Position numbers and translations under genes: made by a program | Source of the DNA: Symsagittifera roscoffensis | Taxonomy: Eukaryota; Xenacoelomorpha; Acoela; Convolutidae | NCBI RefSeq assembly: GCF_963678635.1 | Contig: NC_087065.1 | Span: forward strand, 68,696,956 to 68,760,955 | Reading direction: 5' to 3' | Length of the DNA: 64,000 bases | In this document: positions 13,901-26,340 of the stretch, piece after piece | Numbering within the stretch: the first letter of the stretch is position 1 | Layout: each line of letters begins with the position of its first letter | The notes under the pieces: model-generated | The model's database searches: none | Told to the model about the DNA's origin: nothing | What the model saw: only the letters and a program-made list of their open reading frames with translations

Positions 13901-16900
13901 AAATATGGAGGCCAAAGTCGCAAAACCTGCGGAAATTTTGACAGCATCTCAATATTTGGTTGTTAGTTTCAAACTTGGGAGAGTAAACATTGAATTTAAA
14001 CTGAAAATCGAAAAAAAATCTTAACCATTGCAGTATACGGATATAGCTTAATCATGCAAAAATAATACGTTGAAAAAGCTTAAACATGGCGAGATAGTGA
14101 AGCCCGCTTTTAAATATATAAAAGAATTTTGGGTTGTTAATTTCAAAATTGGGAAAATATACATTGATTTAAACTGGAAAATCGAAAAAAAATTCTTAAC
14201 CATTGCAATATACGGATATAGCTAAAACTTGCAAAAATTTTACGTTGAAAAAGCTTAACCACGGCGAGATAGTGAAGCCCGCATTTAAATATATAATAGA
14301 ATATAATAGAATATTGGGTTGTTAATTTCAAATTTGGGAAAATAAACATTGATTTTAAACTGGAAAATCGAAAAAAAAATCGTAACTATTGCAGTATACG
14401 GATATAGCTTAAACATGCAAAAATATTACGTTGAAAAAGCTTAACCATGGCGAGATAGTGAAGCCCGCATTTAAAAGTATAATAGAATATTGGGTTGTTA
14501 ATTTCAAACTTGGGAAAATAAACATTGATTTTAAACTGGAAAATCGAAAAAAAAATTGTAACCATTGCAGTATACGGATATAGCTTAAACATGCAAAAAA
14601 ATACGTTAAAAAAACTTAACCAGGGCAATATAGTGAAGCCCGCATTTAAATATATAATAGACAAGGTTGAGAAGTTCATATTTTGTGAAATTTTTTCAAG
14701 TTACTTTTTTTCGAAACTTTTGAAAAATCTCAAAAATTGCCGTACCTCGTAAACTAAAAAGATTTGGTAACTCAAATATGGAGGCCAAAATCGAAAAACC
14801 TGCGGAAATTTTGACAGCGTCTCAACATTTGTTTGTTAATTTCAAACTTGGGAAAATAAACATTGAATTTAAACTGGAAAATCGAAAAAAAAATCTTAAC
14901 CATTGCAATATACGGATATAGCTTAAACATGCAAAAATTTTACGTTGAAAAAGCTTACTCACGGCGAGATAGTGAAGACCGCATTTAAATATATAATAGA
15001 ATATAATAGAATATTGGGTTGTTATTTTAAAACTTGAGAAAATAAACATTGATTTTAAACTGGAAAATCGAAAAAAAAATCGTAACCATTGCAGTATACG
15101 GATATAGCAAAAACATGCAAAAATATTACGTTGAAAAAGCTTAACCATGGCGAGATAGTAAAGCCCGCTTTTAAAAGTATAATAGAATATTGGGTTGTTA
15201 ATTTCAAACTTGGGAAAATAAACATTGATTTTAAACTGGAAAATCGAAAAAAAAATAATAACCATTGCAGTATACGGATATAGCTTAAATATGCAAAAAA
15301 ATACGTTGAAAAAACTTAACCATGGCGATATAGTGAAGTCCGCATTTAAATATATAACAGACAAGGTTGAGAAGTTCATATTTTGTGAAATTTTTTCAAG
15401 TTACTTTTTTTCGAAACTTTTGAAAAATCTCAAAAATTGCCGTATCTCGTAAACTAAAAAGATTTGGTAACTCAAATATGGAGGCCAAAATCGAAAAACC
15501 TGGGGAAATTTTGACAGCGTCTCAACATTTGGTTGTTAATTTCAAACTTGGGAAAATAAACATTGAATTTAAACTGGAAAATCGAAAAAAAAAAATCTTA
15601 ACCATTGCAAAATACGGATATAGCTTAAACATTCAAAAATATTACGTTAAAAAAGCTTAACCATGGCAAGATAGTGAAGCCCGCATTTAAATATATAAAA
15701 GCTTATTGGGTTTTTACTTTCAAACTTGGGAAAATAAACATTGATTTTAAACTGGAAAATCGAAAAAAAACCTAACCATTGCAATATACGTATATAGCTT
15801 AAACATGCAAAAACAATACGTTGAAGAAACTTAACCATGGCGAGATAGTGAAGCCCGCATTTAAATATATCATAGACAAGGTTGAGAATTTCATATTTTG
15901 TGAAATTTTTTCATGTTACTTTTTTTTTCGAAAATTTTGAAAAATCTCAAAAATTGCAGTATCTCGTAAACTAAAAAGATTTGTTAACTCAAATATGGAG
16001 GCCAAAATCGCAAAACCTGGGGAAGTTTTGACAGCATCTCAATATTTGGTTGTTAAATCAAACTTGGCAAAATAAATATTGATTTAAACTGAAAATCGAA
16101 AAAAAATTCTTAACCATTGCATTATACGGATATAGCTTAAACATGCAAAAATAATACGTTGAAAAAGCTTAACCATGGCAAGATAGTGAAGCCCGCATTT
16201 AAATATAAAATAGAATATTGGGTTGTTAATTTCAAACTTGGGAAAATAAACATTGATTTTAAACTGGAAAATCGAAAAAAAAGTCTTAACCATTGCAATA
16301 TACAGATATAGCTGAAACATGCAAAAATAATACGTTGAAAAAATTTAACCATGGCGAGATAGTGAAGACCGCATTTAAATCTATAATAGAGTATTGGGTT
16401 GTTTCTTTCAAACTTGGGAAAATAAACATTGATTTAAACTGGAAATCGAAAATTTTTTTTTAACCATTGCATTATACGGATATAGCTTAAACATGCAAAA
16501 ATAATACGTTGAAAAAGCTTAACCATGGCAAGATAGTGAAGCCCGCATTTAAATATAAAATAGAATATTGGGTTGTTACTTTCAAACTTGGGAAAATAAA
16601 CATTGATTTTAAACTGGAAAATCGAAAAAAAAGTCTTAACCATTGCAATATACGGATATAGCTGAAACATGCAAAAACAATACGTCGAAAAAATTTAACC
16701 ATGGCGAGAAAGTGAAGCTCGCATTTAAATATAAAGTAGACAAGGTTGATTATTTCCTATTTTGTGAAATTTTTTCAAGTTACTTTTTTTTCGAAACTTT
16801 TGAAAAATCTAAAAAACTGCCGTATCTCGTAAACTAAAAAGATTTGGTAACTCAAATATGGAGGCCAAAGTCGCAAAACCTGGGGAAGTTTTGACAGCAT

Positions 16901-18599
16901 CTCAATGTTTGGTTGTTAATTTCAAACTTGGGAAAATAAACACTGAATTTAAACTGAAAAATCGAAAAAAAAAAATCTTAACCATTGCAATATACGGATA
17001 TAGTTTAAACATGCAAAAATAATACGTTAAAAAAACTTAAACATGGCGAGATAGTGAAGACCGCATTTAAATCTATAATAGAGTATTGGGTTGTTTCTTT
17101 CAAACTTGGGAAAATAAACATTGATTTAAACTGGAAATCGAAAATTTTTTTTTAACCATTGCATTATACGGATATAGCTTAAACATGCAAAAATAATACG
17201 TTGAAAAAGCTTAACCATGGCAAGATAGTGAAGCCCGCATTTAAATATAAAATAGAATATTGGGTTGTTACTTTCAAACTTGGGAAAATAAACATTGATT
17301 TTAAACTGGAAAATCGAAAAAAAAGTCTTAACCATTGCAATATACGGATATAGCTGAAACATGCAAAAATAATACGTCGAAAAAATTTAACCATGGCGAG
17401 AAAGTGAAGCTCGCATTTAAATATAAAGTAGACAAGGTTGATTATTTCCTATTTTGTGAAATTTTTTCAAGTTACTTTTTTTTCGAAACTTTTGAAAAAT
17501 CTAAAAAACTGCCGTATCTCGTAAACTAAAAAGATTTGGTAACTCAAATATGGAGGCCAAAGTCGCAAAACCTGGGGAAGTTTTGACAGCACCTCAATGT
17601 TTGGTTGTTAATTTGAAACTTGGGAAAATAAGCACTGATTTTAAACTGAAAAATCGAAAAAAAAATCATAACCATTGCAATATACGGATATAGTTTAAAC
17701 ATGTAAAAATAATACGTTAAAAAAACTTAATCATGGCGAGAGAGTGAAGACCGCATTTAAATCTATAATAGAGTATTGGGTTGTTTCTTTCAAACTTGGG
17801 AAAACAAACATTGATTTAAACTGGAAATCGAAAAAAAATTCTTAACCATTGCATTATACGGATATAGCTTAAACATGCAAAAATAATACGTTGAAAAAAT
17901 TTAACCATGGCGAGAAAGTGAAGCTCGCATTTAAATATAAAGTAGACAAGGTTGATTATTTCCTATTTTGTGAAATTTTTTCAAGTTACTTTTTTTTCGA
18001 AACTTTTGAAAAATCTAAAAAACTGCCGTATCTCGTAAACTAAAAAGATTTGGTAACTCAAATATGGAGGCCAAAGTCGCAAAACCTGGGGAAGTTTTGA
18101 CAGCACCTCAATGTTTGGTTGTTAATTTGAAACTTGGGAAAATAAACACTGATTTTAAACTGAAAAATCGAAAAAAAAAATCTTAACCATTGCAATATAC
18201 GGATATAGTTTAAACATGCAAAAATAATACGTTAAAAAAACTTAAGCATGGCGAGATAGTGAAGACCGCATTTAAATCTATAATAGAGTATTGGGTTGTT
18301 TCTTTCAAACTTGGGAAAACAAACATTGATTTAAACTGGAAATCGAAACAAAATTCTTAACCATTGCATTATACGGATATAGCTTAAACAAGCAAAAATA
18401 ATACGTTGAAAAAATTTAACCATGGCAAGATAGTGAAGCCCGCATTTAAATATATAATAGAATTTTGGGTTGTTAACTTCAAACTTGGGAAAATAAACAT
18501 TGATTTTAAACTGGAAAATCGAAAAAAAAGTCTTAACCATTGCAATATAAGGATATAGCTGAAACATGCAAAAATAATACGTTGAAAAAATTTAACAAT

Positions 18600-18680
18600 G
18601 GCGAGATAGTGAAGCCCGCATTTAAATATATAGTGAAGCCCGCATTTGGTAACTCAAATATGGAGGCCAAAGTCGCAAAA
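18600..18680. repeat. 5'-truncated B module (recombinant junction), copy 1
   Basis: The usual B opening (GACAAGG through the A/T tracts) is missing. Instead TAGTGAAGCCCGCATTT occurs twice in a row and joins directly to GGTAACTCAAATATGGAGG, the right half of B. The join falls at ATTT, present in both the A module (CGCATTTAAAT) and B (GATTTGGTAAC), which suggests a microhomology-scale unequal exchange. Confidence 0.8.
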
Positions 18681-21089
18681 CCTGGGGAAGTTTTGACAGC
18701 ATCTCAATGTTTGGTTGTTAATTTCAAACTTGGGAAAATAAACACTGAATTTAAACTGAAAAATTCCAAAAAAAATCTTAACCATTGCAATATACGGATA
18801 TAGCTTAAACATGCAAAAATAATACGTTATAAAAGCTTAAACATGGCGAGATAGTGAAGATAGCATTTAAATATATAATAGAGTATTGGGTTGTTAATTT
18901 CAAACTTGGGAAAATAAACATTGATTTCAAACTGGAAAATCGAAAAAAAATCTTAACCTTTGCAATATACGGATATCGCTTAAAAATGCAAAAATATTAC
19001 GTTGAAAAAGCTTAACCATGGCGAGATAGTGAAGCCGCATTTAAAAAAATAATAGAATATTGGGTTGTTAATTTCAAAATTGGGAAAAACAACATTGATT
19101 TTAAACTGGAAAATCGAAAAAAAAGTCTTAACCATTGCAATATACGGATATAGCTGAAACATGCAAAAATAAAACGTTGAAAAAATTTAATCATGGCGAG
19201 ATAGTGAAGCTCGCATATAAATATAAAGTAGACAAGGTTGATTATTACCTATTTTGTGAAATTTTTTCAAGTTTTTTTTTTTCGAAACGTTTGAAAAATC
19301 TAAAAAACTGCCGTATCTCGTAAACTAAAAAGATTTGGTAACTCAAATATGGAGGCCAAAGTCGCAAAACCTGGGGAAGTTTTGACAGCATCTCAATGTT
19401 TGGTTGTTAATTTCAAACTTGGGAAAATAAACACTTAATTTAAACTGAAAAATCGAAAAAAAAAATCTTAACCATTGCAATATACGGATATAGTTTAAAC
19501 ATGCAAAAATAATACGTTAAAAAAACTTAAACATGGCGAGATAGTGAAGACCGCATTTAAATCTATAATAGAGTATTGGGTTGTTTCTTTCAAACTTGGG
19601 AAAATAAACATTGATTTAAACTGGAAATCGAAAATTTTTTTTTAACCATTGCATTATACGGATATAGCTTAAACATGCAAAAATAATACGTTGAAAAAGC
19701 TTAACCATGGCAAGATAGTGAAGCCCGCATTTAAATATAAAATAGAATATTGGGTTGTTAATTTCAAACTTGGGAAAATAAACATTGATTTTAAACTGGA
19801 AAATCGAAAAAAAAGTCTTAACCATTGCAATATACGGATATAGCTGAAACATGCAAAAATAATACGTTGAAAAAACTTAACCATGGCGAGAAAGTGAAGC
19901 TCGCATTTAAATATAAAGTAGACAAGGTTGATTATTTCCTATTTTGTGAAATTTTTTCAAGTTACTTTTTTTTCGAAACTTTTGAAAAATCTAAAAAACT
20001 GCCGTATCTCGTAAACTAAAAAGATTTGGTAACTCAAATATGGAGGCCAAAGTCGCAAAACCTGGGGAAGTTTTGACAGCACCTCAATGTTTGGTTGTTA
20101 ATTTGAAACTTGGGAAAATAAACACTGATTTCAAACTGAAAAATCGAAAAAAAAAATCTTAACCATTGCAATATACGGATATAGTTTAAACATGCAAAAA
20201 TAATACGTTAAAAAAACTTAAGCATGGCGAGAGAGTGAAGACCGCATTTAAATCTATAATAGAGTATTGGGTTGTTTCTTTCAAACTTGGGAAAACAAAC
20301 ATTGATTTAAACTGGAAATCGAAAAAAAATTCTTAACCATTGCATTATACGGATATAGCTTAAACATGCAAAAATAATATGTTGAAAAAATTTAACCATG
20401 GCGAGAAAGTGAAGCTCGCATTTAAATATAAATTAGACAAGGTTGATTATTTCCTATTTTGTGAAATTTTTTCAAGTTACTTTTTTTTCGAAACTTTTGA
20501 AAAATCTAAAAAACTGCCGTATCTCGTAAACTAAAAAGATTTGGTAACTCAAATATGGAGGCCAAAGTCGCAAAACCTGGGGAAGTTTTGACAGCACCTC
20601 AATGTTTGGTTGTTAATTTGAAACTTGGGAAAATAAACACTGATTTTAAACTGAAAAATCGAAAAAAAAAATCTTAACCATTGCAATATACGGATATAGT
20701 TTAAACATGCAAAAATAATACGTTAAAAAAACTTAAGCATGGCGAGATAGTGAAGACCGCATTTAAATCTATAATAGAGTATTGGGTTGTTTCTTTCAAA
20801 CTTGGGAAAACAAACATTGATTTAAACTGGAAATCGAAAAAAAATTCTTAACCATTGCATTATACGGATATAGCTTAAACAAGCAAAAATAATACGTTGA
20901 AAAAATTTAACCATGGCAAGATAGTGAAGCCCGCATTTAAATATATAATAGAATATTGGGGTGTTAATTTCAAACTTGGGAAAATAAACATTGATTTTAA
21001 ACTGGAAAATCGAAAAAAAAGTCTTAACCATTGCAATATACGGATATAGCTGAAACATGCAAAAATAATACGTTGAAAAAATTTAACCA

Positions 21090-21170
21090 TGGCGAGATAG
21101 TGAAGCCCGCATTTAAATATATAGTGAAGCCCGCATTTGGTTACTCAAATATGGAGGCCAAAGTCGCAAA
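21090..21170. repeat. 5'-truncated B module (recombinant junction), copy 2
   Basis: Same chimeric junction as near 18,640, displaced by about 2,491 bp, with a doubled TAGTGAAGCCCGCATTT followed by GGTTACTCAAATATGG. The shared breakpoint shows that the deletion preceded the 2.49-kb duplication. Confidence 0.8.
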
Positions 21171-21600
21171 ACCTGGGGAAGTTTTGACAGCATCTCAATG
21201 TTTGGTTGTTAATTTCAAACTTGGGAAAATAAACACTGAATTTAAACTGAAAAATTCCAAAAAAAATCTTAACCATTGCAATATACGGATATAGCTTAAG
21301 CATGCAAAAATAATACGTTAAAAAAGCTTAAACATGGCGAGATAGTGAAGACCGCATTTAAATATATAATAGAGTATTGGGTTGTTAATTTCAAACTTGG
21401 GAAAATAAACATTGATTTCAAACTGGAAAATCGAAAAAAAATCTTAACCTTTGCAATATACGGATATAGCTTAAAAATGCAAAATTATTACGTTGAAAAA
21501 GCTTAACCAAGGCAAGATAGTGAAGCCCGCATTTAAAAAAATAATAGAATATTGGGTTGTTAATTTCAAAATTGGGAAAAACAACATTGATTTTAAACTG

Positions 21601-22440
21601 GAAAATCGAAAAAAAATCTTAACCATTGCAATATACGGATATAGCTTAAGCATGCAAAAAAAATAAGTTGAAAAAACCTAACCATGGCGATATAGTGAAG
21701 CCCGCATTTAAATATATAATAGACAAGGTTGAGAAGTTCATATTTTGTGAAACTTTTTCAAGTTTCTTTTTTTCGAAATTTTTGAAAAATCTCAAAAATT
21801 GCCGTATCTCGTAAACTAAAAAGATTTGGTAACTCAAATATGGAGGCCAAAATCGAAACACCTGGGGAAGTTTTGACAGCGTCTCAACATTTGGTTGTTA
21901 ATTTCAAACTTGGGAAAATAACCATTGAATTTAAACTGGAAAATTGAAAAAAAATCTTAACCATTGCAAAATACGGATATAGCTTAAACATTCAAAAATA
22001 TTACGTTAAAAAAGCTTAACCATGGCAAGATAGTGAAGCCCGCATTTAAACATATAATAGATTATTGGGTTTTTACGTTCAAACTTGGGAAAACAAACAT
22101 TGATTTTAAACTGGAAAATCGAAAAAAAAATCCTAACCATTGCAATATACGTATATAGCTTAAACATGCAAAAACAATACGTTGAAGAAACTTAACCATG
22201 GCGAGATAGTGAAGCCCGCATTTAAATATATCATAGACAAGGTTGAGAATTTCATATTTGGTGAAATTTTTTCATGTTTATTTTTTTCGAAATTTTTGAA
22301 AAATCTCAAAAATTGCAGTATCTAGTAAACTAAAAAGATTTGGTAACTCAAATATGGAGGTCAAAATCGCAAAACTTGGGGAAGTTTTGACAGCATCTCA
22401 ATATTTGGTTGTTAATTTCAAACTTGGCAAAATAAACATT
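21601..22440. repeat. Satellite array, block-1-like segment
   Basis: Two B modules (21722 and 22236) of the GACAAGGTTGAGAA type and A modules of block-1 type (TTGGGTTTTTACGTTC, TACGTATATAGC) reappear to the right of block 2. Subfamilies are therefore interleaved rather than ordered by position. Confidence 0.8.
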
Positions 22441-24599
22441 GATTAAAACTGGAAATCGAAAAAAAATTCTTAACCCTTGCATTATACGGATATAGCTTAA
22501 ACATGCAAAAATAATACGTTGAAAAAGCTTAACCATGGCGAGATAGTGAATCCCGCATTTAACTATGTAATAGAATATTGGGTTGTTAATTTCAAACTTG
22601 GGAAAATAAACATTGATTTTAAACTGGAAAATCGAAAAAAAAATCTTAACCATTGCAATATACGGATATAGCTTAAACATGCAAAAATAATACGTTGAAA
22701 AAATTTAACCATGGCGAGATAGTGAAGCCCGCATTGAAATTTAAAACAGACAAGGTTGATTATTTCCTGTTTTGTGAAATTTTTTCAAGTTACTTTTATT
22801 CTCAATATTTGGTTGTTAATTTCAAACTTGGGAAAATAAACATTGAATTTAAACTGAAAAATCGAAAAAAAAATCTTAACCATTGCAATATACGGATATA
22901 GCTTAAACATGCAAACAAAATACGTTAAAAAAACTTAAACATGGAGAGATAGTGAAGACCGCATTTAAATATATATTAGAATATTTGGTTGTTAATTTCA
23001 AACTTGGCAAAATAAACATTGATTTAAACTGGAAATCGAAAAAAAATTCTTAACCATTGCATTATACGGATATAGCTTAAACATGCAAAAAAATTACGTT
23101 GAAAAAATTTAACCATGGCAAGATAGTGAAGCCCGCATTGAAATTTAAAATAGACAAGGTTGATTATTTCCTATTTTGTGAAATTTTTTCAAGTTACTTT
23201 TATTCGAATTTTTTGAAAAATCTAAAAACTGCCGTATCTCGTAAACTAAAAAGATTTGTTAACTCAAATATGGAAGCCAAAGTCGCAAAAGCTGGGGAAG
23301 TTTTGACAGCATCTCAATATTTGGTTGTTAATTTCAAACTTGGGAAAATAAACATTGAATTTAAACTGAAAAATCGAAAAAAAAATCTTAACCATTGCAA
23401 TATACGGATATAGCTTAAACATGCAAACATAATACGTTAAAAAAGCTTAAACATGGCGAGATAGTGAAGCCCGCATTTAACTATATAATAGAATATTGGG
23501 TTGTTAATTTCAAACTTGGCAAAATAAACATTGATTTAAACTGGAAATCGAAAAAAAATTCTTAACCATTGCATTATACGGATATAGCTTAAACATGCAA
23601 AAATAATACGTTGAAAAAATTTAACCATGGCGAGATAGTGAAGCCCTCATTGAAATATAAAATAGACAAGGTTGATTATTTCCTATTTTGTGAAGTTTTT
23701 CAAGTTACTTTTATTCGAAACTTTTGAAAAATCTAAAAACTGCCGTATCTCGTAAACTAAAAAGATTTGGTAACTCAAATATGGAGGCCAAAGTCGCAAA
23801 ACCTGGGGAAGTTTTGACAGCATCTCAATATTTGGTTGTTAATTTAAAACTTGGGAAAAAAAAACATTGATTTAAACTGGAAATCGAAGAAAAATTCTTA
23901 ACCTTTGCAATATACGGATATAGCTTAAACATGCAAAAATAATACGTTGAAAAAATTTAACCATGGCGAGATAGTGAAGCCCGCATTGAAATATAAAATA
24001 GACAAGGTTGATTATTTCCTATTTTGTGAAATTTTTTCAAGTTACTTTTATTCGAAACTTTTGAAAAATCTAAAAACTGCCGTATCTCGTAAACTAAAAA
24101 GATTTGGTAACTCAAATATGGAGGCCAAAGTCGCAAAACCTGGGGAAGTTTTGACAGCATCTCAATATTTGGTTGTTAATTTCAAACTTGGGAAAATAAA
24201 CATTGAATTTAAACTGAAAAATCGAAAAAAAAATCTTAACCATTGCAATATACGGATATAGCTTAAACAAGCAAACATAGTACGTTAAAAAAGCTTAAAC
24301 ATGGAGAGATAGTGAAGACCGCATTTAAATATATAATAGAATATTGTGTTGTTAATTTCAAACTTGGGAAAATAAACATTGATTTCAAACTGGAAAATCA
24401 AAAAAAAAATCTTAACCATTGCAATATACGGATATAGCTTAAACATGCAAAAATAATACGTTGAAAAAGCTTAACCATAGCGAGATAGTGAAACCCGCAT
24501 TCAAATATTTAAAAGACAAGGTTGAGAAATTCACATTTTGTGAAATTTTTCCAAGTTACATTTTTTTGAAACTTTTGAAAAATCTCAAAAGTTGCCGTA
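22441..24599. repeat. Satellite array, block 3 (848-bp HOR)
   Basis: B starts are 22749, 23153, 23664, 24001 and 24515. The interval 23,153-24,000 (B-AA-B-A, 848 bp) is followed by a related unit from 24,001. B modules have the GATTATTTCC spelling and a shortened TTTTATTCGAA tract. The B at 22,749 has lost its middle (separate entry). Confidence 0.85.
22749..22822. repeat. Internally deleted B module
   Basis: This B begins normally (GACAAGGTTGATTATTTCC) but jumps after CAAGTTACTTTTATT to CTCAATATTTGG, losing about 105 bp including the ATGGAGGCC core. It is the only B I saw that keeps both ends but lacks the core. Confidence 0.8.
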
Positions 24600-26340
24600 T
24601 CTCGTAAACTAAAAAGATTTGGTAACTCAAATATGGAGGCCAAAATTGCAAAACCTGGGGAAGTTTCGACAGCATCTCAATATTTGGTTGTTAAATTCAA
24701 AATTGGGATAATTACAATGAATTTAAACTGGAAAATCGAAAAAAAATCTTAACCATTGCAATATACGGATATAGCCTAAACATGCAAAAATAATACGTTG
24801 AAAAAGCCTAACCATGGCAAGATAGTCAAGCCCGCATTGTTATATATAATAGAATATTGGGTTGTTAATTTCAAACTTGGGAAAATTAACAATAATTTTA
24901 AACTGGAAAATCGAAAAAAAAATTTTTTAACCACTGCAATATACGGATATAGCTTAAACAAGCAAAAATAATACGTTGAAAAAGCTTAACCATGGCGAGA
25001 TAGTGAATCCCGCATTCAAATATATCATAGACAAGGTTGAGAATTTCATATTTTGTGAAATTTTTTCATGTTACTTTTTTTCGAAATTTTTGAAAAATCT
25101 CAAAAAATGCCGTATCTCGTAAACTAAAAAGATTTGGTAACTCAAATATGGAGGCCAAAATTGCAAAACCTGGGGAAGTTTTGACAGCATTTCAATGTTT
25201 GGTTGTTAAAATTCAAAAATGGGAAAATTACATTGAATTTGAACTGGAAAATCGACAAAAATCTTAACCATTGCAAAATACGGATATAGCTTAAACATGC
25301 AAAAATAATACGTTGAGAAAGCTTAACTATGGCAAGATAGTGAAGCCCGCATTTAAATATATCATAGACAAGTTTGAGAATTTCATATTTTGTGAAATTT
25401 TTTCATGTTACTTTTTTTCGAAATTTTTGAAAAATCTCAAAAATTGCCGTATCTCGTAAACTAAAAAGATTTGGTAACTCAAATATGGAGGCCAAAATTG
25501 CAAAACCTGGGGAAGTTTCGACAGCATCTCAATATTTGGTTGTTAATTTCAAAATTGGGATAATTACAATGAATTTAAACTGGAAAATCGAAAAAAAATC
25601 TTAACCATTGCAATATACGGATATAGCCTAAACATGCAAAAATAATACGTTGAAAAAGCCTAACCATGGCAAGATAGTCAAGCCCGCATTGTTATATATA
25701 ATAGAATATTGGGTTGTTAATTTCAAACTTGGGAAAATTAACAATAATTTTAAACTGGAAAATCGAAAAAAAAATTTTTTAACCACTGCAATATACGGAT
25801 ATAGCTTAAACAAGCAAAAATAATACGTTGAAAAAGCTTAACCATGGCGAGATAGTGAATCCCGCATTCAAATATATCATAGACAAGGTTGAGAATTTCA
25901 TATTTTGTGAAATTTTTTCATGTTACTTTTTTTCGAAATTTTTGAAAAATCTCAAAAAATGCCGTATCTCGTAAACTAAAAAGATTTGGTAACTCAAATA
26001 TGGAGGCCAAAATTGCAAAACCTGGGGAAGTTTTGACAGCATTTCAATGTTTGGTTGTTAAAATTCAAAAATGGGAAAATTACATTGAATTTGAACTGGA
26101 AAATCGACAAAAATCTTAACCATTGCAAAATACGGATATAGCTTAAACATGCAAAAATAATACGTTGAGAAAGCTTAACTATGGCAAGATAGTGAAGCCC
26201 GCATTTAAATATATCATAGACAAGTTTGAGAATTTCATATTTTGTGAAATTTTTTCATGTTACTTTTTTTCGAAATTTTTGAAAAATCTCAAAAATTGCC
26301 GTATCTCGTAAACTAAAAAGATTTGGTAACTCAAATATGG
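24600..26340. repeat. 852-bp higher-order repeat, two tandem copies
   Basis: About 24,600-25,451 is repeated at 25,452-26,340 (offset 852 bp). Shared variants include GAAGTTTCGACAGC, GGGATAATTACAATG, TAGTCAAGCCCGCATTG, TTAACCACTGCAATATACG and an unusual GATTTGAGAA-like B (GACAAGTTTGAGAA) at 25367 and 26219. The composition is B-A-B-AA (25030, 25367 | 25882, 26219). Confidence 0.88.

Larger units (their letters stand above)
1..16080. repeat. Satellite array, block 1 (A/B modules, 1-16 kb)
   Basis: Continuous tandem satellite. Module A (about 176 bp) runs from the TTAACCATTGCA box through ACGGATATAGCTTAAACATG, the conserved CCATGGCGAGATAGTGAAGC core, and GGTTGTTAATTTCAAACTTG. Module B (about 161 bp) begins at GACAAGGTTGAGAA and ends before TTTGGTTGTTAATTTC. 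B modules start near 17, 530, 1406, 2283, 2983, 4034, 4541, 5418, 5933, 6808, 7322, 8375, 8889, 9765, 10280, 10969, 11484, 13272, 13787, 14660, 15360 and 15875. Block-specific variants are GCAGTATACGG in place of GCAATATACGG, a CGTAACC spelling, and a 10-bp AATAGAATAT duplication in some A modules. I see no gene; antisense open frames here are satellite by-products. Confidence 0.95.
16081..21600. repeat. Satellite array, block 2 (2,490-bp tandem duplication, 692-bp sub-repeats)
   Basis: B modules here read GACAAGGTTGATTATTTCC rather than GACAAGGTTGAGAATTTC. A modules often read GTATTGGGTTGTTTCTTTC. B starts are 16739, 17431, 17944, 19231, 19921 and 20436, with B remnants at about 18647 and 21138. 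The interval of about 16,620-19,110 is repeated at 19,111-21,600 with an offset of 2,490-2,491 bp, including the same truncated B. At the left edge a 692-bp unit (one B and three A) is tandem (16434-17125 and 17126-17817). Confidence 0.88.
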
